A stretch of DNA of 5,479 bases, from NCBI GenBank assembly GCA_024697705.1, contig JAILFF010000080.1, positions 1 through 5,479 of the forward strand. The letters are read 5' to 3'. The stretch comes from Ruminococcus sp. (GTDB lineage: Bacteria; Bacillota; Clostridia; Oscillospirales; Ruminococcaceae). Of the stretch, positions 1 to 5,393 are shown piece by piece. Below the pieces are notes generated by a model. The model made no database searches and was not told where the DNA came from. It worked only from the letters and a program-made list of their open reading frames with translations. The first letter of the stretch is position 1; the number at the start of each line of letters is the position of its first letter. The position numbers and the translations under genes were made by a program.

Positions 1-118
1 CGTGCGGCGTATGGCAAAAGATTTTGCCATGATGCAAGGCGGACGACGAAAGCGGGCTGTCGCCCGGTGAGGAGGACAACGCAGCAGCATGGTAAAAGAT
101 TTTGTCATACGCTGTGCG
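1..118. repeat. Long imperfect palindromic repeat (MITE/REP-like or structured RNA)
   Basis: Bases 1-19 pair with 100-118 along all 19 positions if G-T (G-U) wobbles are allowed (15 Watson-Crick, 4 wobble). After a 2x2 internal loop, 22-31 pairs with 88-97, then 33-35 with 84-86. A GC hairpin sits near the apex (53-57 with 62-66, loop TGTC). Each arm is itself a palindrome: ATGGCAAAAGATTTTGCCAT at 11-30 is nearly perfect and a variant lies at 89-108. The left edge touches the window start, so the element may extend further. No open reading frame explains it. It ends 46 bases before the stiP start, so it could be read into that transcript's leader. It could be a non-autonomous mobile palindrome or a folded RNA; I cannot name a family. 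Confidence 0.7.
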
Positions 119-164
119 AGGGTTAGCGGACAGGTCTATTATACTATTATAAAGGAGCGATAAA

Positions 165-1214
165 ATGCGGACTTCCTATCGTCCGGAGGACGTGACCGTT
201 CTTCTTAAAGATATTACGGGGCTCGTTCAGCCGATGGAAAACATCGACCGCGAACGCATGATCCAAAGCGGCGTTCATTACTCGGAAATGATACCCCGCG
301 AACACCTCCCCAGCGAGGAATACTTGCAGACCTTCTTCCGCGGCTTGGAGAAATATTCCGAACATACCGCCCGCGCAGCAGTCCTCACCGCCGAGAAAAT
401 TTACGCCGATAAGGGCGAAAATGCCGTGCTGGTGTCCCTCGCAAGAGCGGGAACGCCCGTCGGCATAATCATTAAGCACTTTTTCAAACGGCTTTACGGC
501 ATCGACCCGCCGCACTACACGATCTCGATAATCCGCGGCAAGGGCATCGACGACAACGCCATGAAATATATCCTCGAAAGACACGAACCCCGCGACTTGC
601 AGTTCATCGACGGCTGGACGGGCAAGGGCGCGATACAGCGGCAGCTGCTCGAAGCCATGAAGCCTTATCCGGGCGTTGACCCGACCGTGGCGGTGCTTTC
701 CGACCCCGCGCACGTCGCGGGTATCTGCGGCACTCACGCCGATTTCATGATACCGAGCTCGTGCCTTAATTCGACGGTCTCGGGACTGATGAGCCGAACC
801 TTCCGCCGTCCCGACCTGATCGGCAAGGACGATTTCGACGGAGCGCTCTGCTACGAGGAATTTGCCGAGCACGACCTGAGCTACCGCTTTATCGACGAGG
901 TGGAAAAGCACTTTGACAGCAAGCTTGTTTTTCCCGAAGACCCCGATACAAGCGAAACGGCACTCAGAGAGGTGCAGGGCGTGGCGGAGCATTTCGGCAT
1001 TGCGGACATTAATTTCGTAAAGCCGGGGATAGGCGAGACTACGCGGGTACTTTTGCGGCGGATCCCGTGGAAGATACTTGTTCACAGCCTTGACGATGAC
1101 GAGCATTTGGGGCATATTTATCAGCTTGCGGAGGAAAAAGGAGTGCAGGTGGAGGTATATCCGCTGCGGCATTACAGGGCGTGCGGGCTGATAAAGGCAC
1201 TGGCAGACACATAA
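165..1214 (+). CDS. StiP-family protein (PRTase-like/cysteine protease StiP with C-terminal PELOTA-type domain)
   Basis: This 349-residue protein matches the StiP family by its overall pattern. The N-terminal part (about 1-250) carries the segment SLARAGTPVG (91-100), the phosphoribosyltransferase-like loop FIDGWTGKGAI (147-157), and a serine/cysteine-rich segment PSSCLNSTVSGLMSRT (197-212) with Cys200 as a candidate nucleophile. The C-terminal part (about 265-349) resembles the PELOTA-type RNA-binding domain of this family, with GETTRVLLRR (290-299), PWKILV (301-306) and the ending YRACGLIK (337-344). Such proteins are known from Ter/tellurium stress operons alongside ATP-grasp, HAD and TerD-type proteins; the enzymatic assignment in that family is largely computational. 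The ATG start follows AAAGGAG (151-157) by 7 bases. AT-rich TATTAT/TATACT sequences at 137-150 could be a -10, but no good -35 is visible. None of the usual Ter partners lies downstream; upstream is outside the window. Confidence 0.85.
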   Translation: MRTSYRPEDVTVLLKDITGLVQPMENIDRERMIQSGVHYSEMIPREHLPSEEYLQTFFRGLEKYSEHTARAAVLTAEKIYADKGENAVLVSLARAGTPVGIIIKHFFKRLYGIDPPHYTISIIRGKGIDDNAMKYILERHEPRDLQFIDGWTGKGAIQRQLLEAMKPYPGVDPTVAVLSDPAHVAGICGTHADFMIPSSCLNSTVSGLMSRTFRRPDLIGKDDFDGALCYEEFAEHDLSYRFIDEVEKHFDSKLVFPEDPDTSETALREVQGVAEHFGIADINFVKPGIGETTRVLLRRIPWKILVHSLDDDEHLGHIYQLAEEKGVQVEVYPLRHYRACGLIKALADT

Positions 1215-1217
1215 AAA

Positions 1218-1321
1218 GATAAAGAGATAAAAGATAAAGAGATAAAAGATATTTGATTTAAGATAAAAGATATTTGTCGGGAAAACTATCTTTTATCTTT
1301 TATCTGCTATTATCTTTTATC
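1218..1321. repeat. AT-rich array of direct and inverted GATAAAAGATA repeats
   Basis: GATAAAAGATA occurs at 1226-1236, 1241-1251 and 1262-1272, and its reverse complement at 1287-1297, 1294-1304 (overlapping) and 1311-1321. The copies at 1240-1255 and 1261-1276 form a 16-base direct repeat. The nearest opposing copies form a 13-bp stem (1260-1272 with 1287-1299) with a 14-base loop containing GTCGGGAAAACT. Several alternative pairings are possible. It fills the gap between stiP and trmK and could help end stiP transcription, although no clean T-run follows a GC-rich stem. Repeat expansion by slippage or an old inverted insertion could both produce it. Confidence 0.8.
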
Positions 1322-1340
1322 TTGATTGAGAGCTGATAAT

Positions 1341-2057
1341 ATGATTTTGGAAAACAAGCGCCTTGCCGTCTGCGCCGAGCTTATCGCCGCCGACGGCTTC
1401 GCGGGTATTGACGAAAAAAAACGCGCCGCTGACGTGGGTACCGATCACGGCTATCTGGCGGCTTATCTCGCGGCGGAAGGGATATGCGAAAGCGTTCTCG
1501 CCTGCGACATCAACGAAAAGCCGCTCGCACTTGCGCGGCGGACTATTGCCGAAAACGGCTTGTCGGACAGGGTGACGGCTGTGCTCACCGACGGGCTCGA
1601 CGGCGTGGACGGCGAAGGCATAACACACATTATTTGCGCAGGCATGGGCGGCGAGCTTATCGCGGACATCATTTCGCGCTGCAAATGGGCGAAGAATACC
1701 CACCTCGTTTTGCAGCCGATGACGAAATCCGACGAGCTTCGGCGGTATCTTTACGAGAACGGCTGGAGGGTCGTTACCGAAAAAGCGCAGCACGACGGGG
1801 ATTTTGTCTATTCGGTGATGCTCGCAGAGCTTGCCGCGGGGGAGATCGGCTATCCGTGCGACGAGCGTTATCTGACGGCGGGGCGGCTTATCCCCGGCGA
1901 AGCGGACGCGAATGAATATCTGCTGATGCGGGCGGGCAGACTGCGCAAAGCGGGCGCGGGAATGTCGGTCAGCGCGTCGGAGGAAGTGCGGGCAGAGGGC
2001 AGGCGGCTGACGGCGCTTGCCGAAAGGCTCGAAAACGAAGCGGAGGGAAAAGCATGA
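1341..2057 (+). CDS. trmK: tRNA (adenine(22)-N1)-methyltransferase TrmK
   Basis: TrmK methylates N1 of adenine 22 in tRNA using S-adenosylmethionine (cytoplasmic; Bacillus YqfN family). The 238-residue product shows the class I SAM-binding motif ADVGTDHGYL (30-39), the acidic CDIN (55-58) ending strand 2, TDGLDGV (83-89), the family-typical AGMGGELI (100-107), and LVLQPM (122-127) followed by a helix and GWRVV. The last ~70 residues are helical and charged, fitting the C-terminal coiled-coil of TrmK. Length is near the family norm. I chose ATG 1341: it is preceded by a weak GAGAG ribosome site (1328-1332) and puts the first helix at the usual distance from the N-terminus. An in-frame TTG at 1326 would add five residues but abuts the repeat array and lacks a ribosome site. 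The stop overlaps the next start (ATGA). Confidence 0.93.
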   Translation: MILENKRLAVCAELIAADGFAGIDEKKRAADVGTDHGYLAAYLAAEGICESVLACDINEKPLALARRTIAENGLSDRVTAVLTDGLDGVDGEGITHIICAGMGGELIADIISRCKWAKNTHLVLQPMTKSDELRRYLYENGWRVVTEKAQHDGDFVYSVMLAELAAGEIGYPCDERYLTAGRLIPGEADANEYLLMRAGRLRKAGAGMSVSASEEVRAEGRRLTALAERLENEAEGKA

Positions 2058-2818
2058 CAACGGTCGGAGACATTTACAGATTTATCGACGAAATAGCGCC
2101 CTTTTCGGGGCAGCAGAGCTACGACAACAGCGGGATATGCGCGGGCAGCCGCGAAATGACGGTGAGCCGCGTGCTGACGGCGCTCGATATCACAGGTGCT
2201 GTGGTGGAAGAAGCGGCGGAGAAGGGCTGCGAGCTGGTGCTTTCGCATCACCCCGTGATATTTCGTCCTTTGCGGACGCTTTCTCCCGAGAACCCCGCGG
2301 TAAAGCTTGCGGTCAAGGGCATAGCGGCGATATGTATGCACACGAGCTACGACTCGGCGGCGGGGGGAATGAACGATCTTCTCGCGCAGAAGCTCGGGCT
2401 GACGGTAATAGAGCCGCTCGATTTTGACGAAGGCAAGCCGATGGGGTATGTCTGCGAGGCGGCGCGGGAGTTTTCTCCGCGTGAGCTTGCGGAGCATTGC
2501 AAGGCGGCACTTGGCTGCCGGGCGGTGCGGTTCACGGACTGCGGCGGGCGTTTCAGCCGAATAGGGATATGCTCGGGCAGCGGCGGCAGCTGTGTCAAGG
2601 AGGCTATTGCGAAATGCTGCGGAGCGCTCATCACGGGCGATGTGAAACATTCGGACTTTGTTTACGCGGCTGACGGCGGATTCTGCCTTATCGACGCGGG
2701 GCATTATTATACCGAGAATATTTTCCATGAGGATATTGCAAAGCGCTTAACTGACAAATTCGAGGGACTTGAGGTAATAAAGGCGGAAAGCTTTACAGAC
2801 CCGGCAGAAGTGATATAA
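2054..2818 (+). CDS. Nif3-like dinuclear metal-centre protein (DUF34/NIF3, YqfO type)
   Basis: This 254-residue protein belongs to the NIF3/DUF34 family (annotated as 'Nif3-like dinuclear metal center hexameric protein' or 'GTP cyclohydrolase I type 2'). The expected signatures are DNSGICAG (24-31), SHHPVIF (64-70) with metal ligands His65/His66, MHTSYDSAAGGMND (95-108) with Asp100, and DAGHYYTEN (214-222) with His217 and Glu221. All canonical metal ligands appear present. It is the short form, without the PII-like domain inserted in longer Bacillus homologues. Its start overlaps the trmK stop by 4 bases and follows GGAGGG (2042-2047), so the two are probably translationally coupled. The trmK-nif3 order is conserved in Bacillota (yqfN-yqfO). 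The cellular role of the family remains poorly defined, and I would not assert GTP cyclohydrolase activity. Confidence 0.93.
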   Translation: MTTVGDIYRFIDEIAPFSGQQSYDNSGICAGSREMTVSRVLTALDITGAVVEEAAEKGCELVLSHHPVIFRPLRTLSPENPAVKLAVKGIAAICMHTSYDSAAGGMNDLLAQKLGLTVIEPLDFDEGKPMGYVCEAAREFSPRELAEHCKAALGCRAVRFTDCGGRFSRIGICSGSGGSCVKEAIAKCCGALITGDVKHSDFVYAADGGFCLIDAGHYYTENIFHEDIAKRLTDKFEGLEVIKAESFTDPAEVI

Positions 2819-2844
2819 AAGTGAACAGTGAATAGTTATTACTT

Positions 2845-3019
2845 CGGCAATTAAATAATTGGTTTAGCCGCTATCAGTGTAGGGTGGCACGAACGCAGTT
2901 CGTGCAGGCTTGCCCCGACCGCGAATATCACCAATAAACGTGAGGGACGACAGTGGTGGGGGCAATGGCACGAACAAGTTCGTGCAGCCACCCTACCCTC
3001 TCAAATTGTTTAATTGCCG
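2845..3019. repeat. Nested palindromic element with 118-bp MITE-like core (2879-2996)
   Basis: The core starts with GTAGGGTGGC (2879-2888) and ends with its exact reverse complement GCCACCCTAC (2987-2996). Inside each end lies a small perfect hairpin with the same stem: GCACGAAC/GTTCGTGC at 2887-2905 (loop GCA) and 2968-2985 (loop AA). TTGCCCC (2910-2916) pairs with GGGGCAA (2959-2965), so the two halves are complementary over about 38 bases with small bulges. An outer AT-rich inverted repeat frames the core: 2845-2860 pairs with 3004-3019 (16 pairs, one wobble). I see no clear target-site duplication. It contains no credible gene; the small open frame across it at 2910-3113 also runs through the terminator. 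It occupies most of the 307-base gap between nif3 and the GtrA gene. Confidence 0.8.
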
Positions 3020-3045
3020 CATTAATAATGAGCCGCTTGCGCGGC

Positions 3046-3096
3046 AAAAAAGCAGAAGCCCGCACGAACAATTTCGTACAGGCTTCTGCGTTTTTT
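3046..3096. terminator. Bidirectional intrinsic terminator between convergent genes
   Basis: GCAGAAGCC (3052-3060) pairs perfectly with GGCTTCTGC (3081-3089), with an inner pairing CGAA/TTCG (3065-3068 with 3073-3076). Reading forward, the stem is followed by TTTTTT after one base (3091-3096). Reading in reverse, it is followed directly by six T's (complement of 3046-3051). It can therefore stop the + strand trmK-nif3 transcript and the - strand GtrA transcript, whose stop codon lies 37 bases from the stem. A second short hairpin, GCCGC/GCGGC at 3032-3045, abuts it on the left. Confidence 0.88.
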
Positions 3097-3125
3097 CTAT
3101 TTCTCTGATCTGAGAATTATCTCCG

Positions 3126-3644
3126 TTATTCCTTGGCTTTTTTGAAAACAAAAAGCTTACTTACTATATAATTCAGTATCACCGTAACAATCGAGACAAG
3201 TATCTTCGCCAATACCCCGTTCATCATGAATAACGTTACACAAAGCTCCAGTAACAGCGTTTCCACAACAAGCGTAAATACCCTTCCCGCAAAAAACGCC
3301 GCACATTCCTTTGCCACCGCTCTGCCGCCGTGCGCTTTGTCCTCAAAGACCCAGGTGCGGTTCGTGATATAAGCAAAAGTTACCGCGCATACCCACGAAA
3401 TAACGTTCGCGGCAATAATATCAAGATGAAGCTCTACCCCCGCCACCGTTTTCACGGGCAGACCCGCACAGCTCCTTGCGGCAAGCCAGAACGTCACTAC
3501 GCTTACAAGCGTGGTCAGTCCGCCGAAAAACAGATACATCAACACTTCCTTATGCGCCGCGTAAAACGGCTCAAAGCGCTTTAAAAAGCCCCATGACATT
3601 ATCCTGTCGAAAATGTCGGGCTTTTTTTCATTTGTTGCAGTCAT
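3126..3644 (-). CDS. GtrA-like four-helix membrane protein
   Basis: The 172-residue product fits the GtrA family of small integral membrane proteins, implicated in moving lipid-linked sugars (for example undecaprenyl-phosphate-glucose) across the membrane for surface polysaccharide or teichoic acid modification. Four hydrophobic helices are visible at about 35-56, 74-94, 113-136 and 145-165. Family-typical patterns are YLFFGGLTTLVSVVTFW (37-53) in helix 1, FAYITNRTWVFE (90-101) after helix 2, and NYIVSKLFVFKK (158-169) at the end. The N-terminal ~34 residues are polar and cytoplasmic, slightly longer than usual. The start is supported by AAGGAGG (complement of 3653-3659) 8 bases upstream and by a good promoter. 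No glycosyltransferase partner is in the window, so the substrate cannot be inferred. Confidence 0.9.
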   Translation of the reverse strand: MTATNEKKPDIFDRIMSWGFLKRFEPFYAAHKEVLMYLFFGGLTTLVSVVTFWLAARSCAGLPVKTVAGVELHLDIIAANVISWVCAVTFAYITNRTWVFEDKAHGGRAVAKECAAFFAGRVFTLVVETLLLELCVTLFMMNGVLAKILVSIVTVILNYIVSKLFVFKKAKE

Positions 3645-3668
3645 TTTTTATTCCTCCTTGACTGATAT

Positions 3669-3697
3669 ATTATACCATAACCGCCGTAAAATTGCAA
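3669..3697 (-). promoter_or_regulatory. Sigma-A-type promoter for the GtrA gene
   Basis: On the minus strand, TTGCAA (complement of 3692-3697) is followed after 17 bases by TATAAT (complement of 3669-3674). The TGG just before the -10 makes it an extended -10. The ribosome site begins about 10 bases downstream of the -10, so the leader is very short. The perfect -10, ideal spacing and position make this a confident call. Confidence 0.8.
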
Positions 3698-3700
3698 GTC

Positions 3701-3730
3701 GTGAACGTAAATTTGCATCTGGTGAAAATG
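3701..3730. promoter_or_regulatory. Candidate LytTR operator (direct repeat) between divergent promoters
   Basis: GTGAACGTA (3701-3709) matches the reverse complement of the reported LytTR half-site pattern [TA][AC][CA]GTTN[AG][TG] at 8 of 9 positions. A weaker GTGAAAATG lies at 3722-3730, leaving a 12-base spacer as in known LytTR double sites. The pair lies between the two divergent -35 elements, ending 3 bases before the plus-strand -35. The second half-site fits poorly, so this is a suggestion resting mainly on location and spacing. Confidence 0.35.
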
Positions 3731-3733
3731 GTA

Positions 3734-3762
3734 TTGATTTCGTGCGGAAAATAAGATATACT
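3734..3762 (+). promoter_or_regulatory. Sigma-A-type promoter for the LytTR operon
   Basis: TTGATT (3734-3739) and TATACT (3757-3762) are separated by 17 bases, matching the consensus at 4 and 5 of 6 positions. Transcription would start near 3769, giving a leader of roughly 50 bases before the ATG at 3818. This also argues against the in-frame upstream ATG at 3779 as the start. Confidence 0.7.
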
Positions 3763-3817
3763 TATATCAGTAAAGAAAATGTACACGGACTTTACAAAAA
3801 GAAAGGAGCTGACGGCT

Positions 3818-4282
3818 ATGTCGGACACGGAAATAAAGATAAGGCTTATGATAAGCCCCGAAAAATACGCCGATATCGCGGAAGCGCTGAAAAACCGAGG
3901 TATCACGCTCGATGACTCCGCCGAGCTTATACTCACCGAAAAAAGCGCCTATCCCGCTTTCATCATCGGCAAAAAGGACGAGGAGCTTTTCAGGCTGCCC
4001 GTCGGGGAAATTTCGCACATCGAGAGCTTCGCGCACGAGGTGATCGCTCACACGGCGGAGGGCGATATGCGGCTCGGCGACAGGCTTATGCGGCTCGAAC
4101 AGCTGCTCGATCCCACGGAATTTGTCCGCGTCAGCAAATCGGTGATAGTATCGCTTTCGCACATAAAAAGTATCCGCCCCGCGCTTACACAGAAATTTAT
4201 CCTCACCATGAAGGACGGCTCGCGGGTGGACGTAACAAGGTCGTACTACTACATTTTCCGCGAAGCCATAGGGCTTCCGTAG
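3818..4282 (+). CDS. LytTR-domain DNA-binding transcriptional regulator
   Basis: With the start at ATG 3818 the product has 154 residues. A LytTR domain fills about 57-154: EISHIES (64-70), the recognition-type segment FVRVSKSVIVSLSHIKSI (102-119) and LTMKDGSRVDVTRSYYYIFRE (129-149, strand, turn, strand and helix) fit the family. The first ~55 residues are a small alpha/beta segment, not a CheY-like receiver, and no phospho-acceptor pattern is visible. It therefore resembles stand-alone LytTR regulators controlled by a membrane partner rather than by a histidine kinase. The start is supported by AAAGGAG (3802-3808) 9 bases upstream; an in-frame ATG at 3779 would add 13 residues but has no ribosome site. 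The next gene follows after 19 bases, which suggests an operon and a functional link. Autoregulation through 3701-3730 is possible. Confidence 0.9.
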   Translation: MSDTEIKIRLMISPEKYADIAEALKNRGITLDDSAELILTEKSAYPAFIIGKKDEELFRLPVGEISHIESFAHEVIAHTAEGDMRLGDRLMRLEQLLDPTEFVRVSKSVIVSLSHIKSIRPALTQKFILTMKDGSRVDVTRSYYYIFREAIGLP

Positions 4283-4301
4283 AACCAAGGAGGGACGCAT
4301 T

Positions 4302-5108
4302 ATGAAAAACATGGTTTTTTCCACATCGTTTATTGTTACCGTAATCGCCGTATTACTGATCTGCGCGGGAATTTTCGCGCTGTACATGGTGCTTTACCGC
4401 CGCCGGCTGAACGCGGCGCTGACAGCGGGCGCGGGCAGCGGACGCAGACACTGGAACGCGCCGCCCTGGGTAATGCTTGTCGTGCTGATATTCTTCGGCG
4501 GAAGCATTATCGGGATATCCACCATGACACATATGATGTTCAATGACATCACGGAAGGCGGCACGCTTGGCGGCGGTCCGGACGGCGGCGGCAGCTTCGG
4601 CGGTCCGAGCATTGACATCGGGCAGCTGAAATTCCGCAGCTATCGCGGCAGCGATGTAAAGGACACGCTCATCGGCGAGAGTGCTCCCGAAGGAGAATTA
4701 AAGGGCTACGCACGTTTTGAGGAGACAAACGGCGATTTCCGTTTCGTCTACTACGCGAACAGGAGCAGTTCTATCATGCCGCCGCTGCTTATCTACGCCG
4801 AGTACATTGGCAGCGAGAAATTTGATTACAGTGATTCGGTGCTGCACGTTGACAACACCGACTGGAGCGGCGAGGTTTTCGATGTAGGCGGCTGGCTTGC
4901 CGAGGAAAAAGGCAGTTGGTATTCGGTGGAGAATTTCTACACGACAGGCAGCATGGAGCTTCGGCTTTACGTCAACAAGGACAGCACGGTGGACAACACG
5001 CCCGACGGCACGCTTTATATAGACATGGATACGGCGTACAACATTCAGCGCGACGAGAATGGCGATGCATACTGCACAGAAGAATTCAGCACATCTACGG
5101 CGGAATAA
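4302..5108 (+). CDS. Unrecognised two-helix membrane protein with glycine-rich tether and extracytoplasmic domain
   Basis: I do not recognise this 268-residue protein as a family member. Helix 1 spans about 8-32. A basic loop follows (YRRR at 32-35, GRRH at 47-50), and helix 2 spans about 54-78. By the positive-inside rule the loop is cytoplasmic, so the short N-terminus and the large C-terminal part lie outside. Residues 86-102 are a glycine-rich, low-complexity tether. Residues 105-258 look like a compact beta-rich domain rich in aromatic and acidic residues (for example DFRFVYYANRS at 145-155 and LYVNKDSTV at 222-230). There is no catalytic signature; the only cysteines are Cys21 in helix 1 and Cys258. 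The start has AAGGAGGG (4287-4294) 7 bases upstream. Lying 19 bases behind the LytTR gene, it may be the sensor or inhibitor of that regulator, or its target; this is inferred from position only. Confidence 0.85.
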   Translation: MKNMVFSTSFIVTVIAVLLICAGIFALYMVLYRRRLNAALTAGAGSGRRHWNAPPWVMLVVLIFFGGSIIGISTMTHMMFNDITEGGTLGGGPDGGGSFGGPSIDIGQLKFRSYRGSDVKDTLIGESAPEGELKGYARFEETNGDFRFVYYANRSSSIMPPLLIYAEYIGSEKFDYSDSVLHVDNTDWSGEVFDVGGWLAEEKGSWYSVENFYTTGSMELRLYVNKDSTVDNTPDGTLYIDMDTAYNIQRDENGDAYCTEEFSTSTAE

Positions 5109-5112
5109 CGCA

Positions 5113-5205
5113 AAGTGAAGGCAAACCAAAAGTGAAGGCAAACCAAAAGTCTTAGGAAGTTGAAAAAGAAACGCAAAGCAATGGCAAACCAAAAGTCTTA
5201 GGAAG
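5113..5205. repeat. Short direct repeats after the membrane-protein gene
   Basis: GGCAAACCAAAAGT occurs three times, at 5120-5133, 5137-5150 and 5183-5196. The first two belong to a 17-base tandem duplication (AAGTGAAGGCAAACCAA at 5113-5129 and 5130-5146). The second and third are part of a 23-base exact direct repeat (5137-5159 and 5183-5205, both ending CTTAGGAAG) at a 46-base period. It starts 4 bases after the stop codon. No coding role is visible. Confidence 0.85.
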
Positions 5206-5212
5206 GGGGTGT

Positions 5213-5246
5213 GGGGGAGAACCCTTCTTCAGAAGGGTTTTCCCCC
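5213..5246. other. Strong 15-bp GC-rich hairpin, possible transcript end
   Basis: Bases 5213-5227 pair with 5232-5246 over 15 positions (one G-T wobble) around a TTCA loop. The stem has five G-C pairs at its base and an AACCCTTC/GAAGGGTT upper part. It follows the last gene by about 105 bases. No T-run follows, so it is not a textbook intrinsic terminator, but it could protect the 3' end of the LytTR operon message. It joins directly onto the preceding direct repeats, so they may form one repeated unit. Confidence 0.75.
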
Positions 5247-5300
5247 AGAGACTGAGGGGTTAAAGCAATCAACTCGGAGAAAGAAAACTGAACGAAAAAA

Positions 5301-5392
5301 ATAAAATCGGCAATTTCAAGAAAAGCGTACAAAAAAGCAGAAACGAAAGATTCTGCAATTCTGTACGGAAACAAGGAAATTGCCGATTTTAT
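5301..5392. repeat. Large nested inverted repeat (92 bases)
   Basis: ATAAAATCGGCAATTTC (5301-5317) is matched exactly by its reverse complement at 5376-5392. Inside are CGTAC (5326-5330) with GTACG (5363-5367), and GCAGAA (5337-5342) with TTCTGC (5351-5356). All three pairings nest concentrically, so the whole 92 bases can fold into one interrupted hairpin. An A-run precedes it and an AT-rich tail (TATATTT) follows, so it could act as a weak bidirectional terminator. It could equally be a small palindromic mobile element. The minus-strand open frame through here (5198-5422) looks like a by-product of the palindrome. Confidence 0.8.
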
Positions 5393-5393
5393 A

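Noticed and set aside
147..1172. Long minus-strand open frame opposite the stiP gene
   Set aside because: It mirrors a gene with a clear family match, ribosome site and codon pattern on the plus strand; its translation is Arg/His/Val-rich low-quality sequence with no domain.
1218..1321. Textbook intrinsic terminator for stiP
   Set aside because: The stem is almost entirely A-T and is not followed by a clean T-run; a role in termination is possible but not supported enough to call.
1326..1340. TTG at 1326 as the trmK start
   Set aside because: It abuts the repeat array, has no ribosome site, and ATG 1341 gives the expected N-terminus.
1317..2728. Minus-strand open frames opposite trmK and nif3 (1317-2060, 1868-2728)
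   Set aside because: These are antisense shadows of GC-rich genes; the plus-strand products carry complete TrmK and Nif3 motifs.
2910..3113. 67-residue open frame within the nif3-GtrA gap
   Set aside because: It reads across the palindromic element and the terminator and has no ribosome site or recognisable product.
3779..3817. Upstream ATG for the LytTR gene
   Set aside because: It has no ribosome site and lies only about 10 bases from the likely transcription start; ATG 3818 has AAAGGAG at good spacing.
5113..5205. CRISPR array
   Set aside because: The repeats are tandem or separated by one short gap, of differing lengths, with only two to three copies and no unique spacers.
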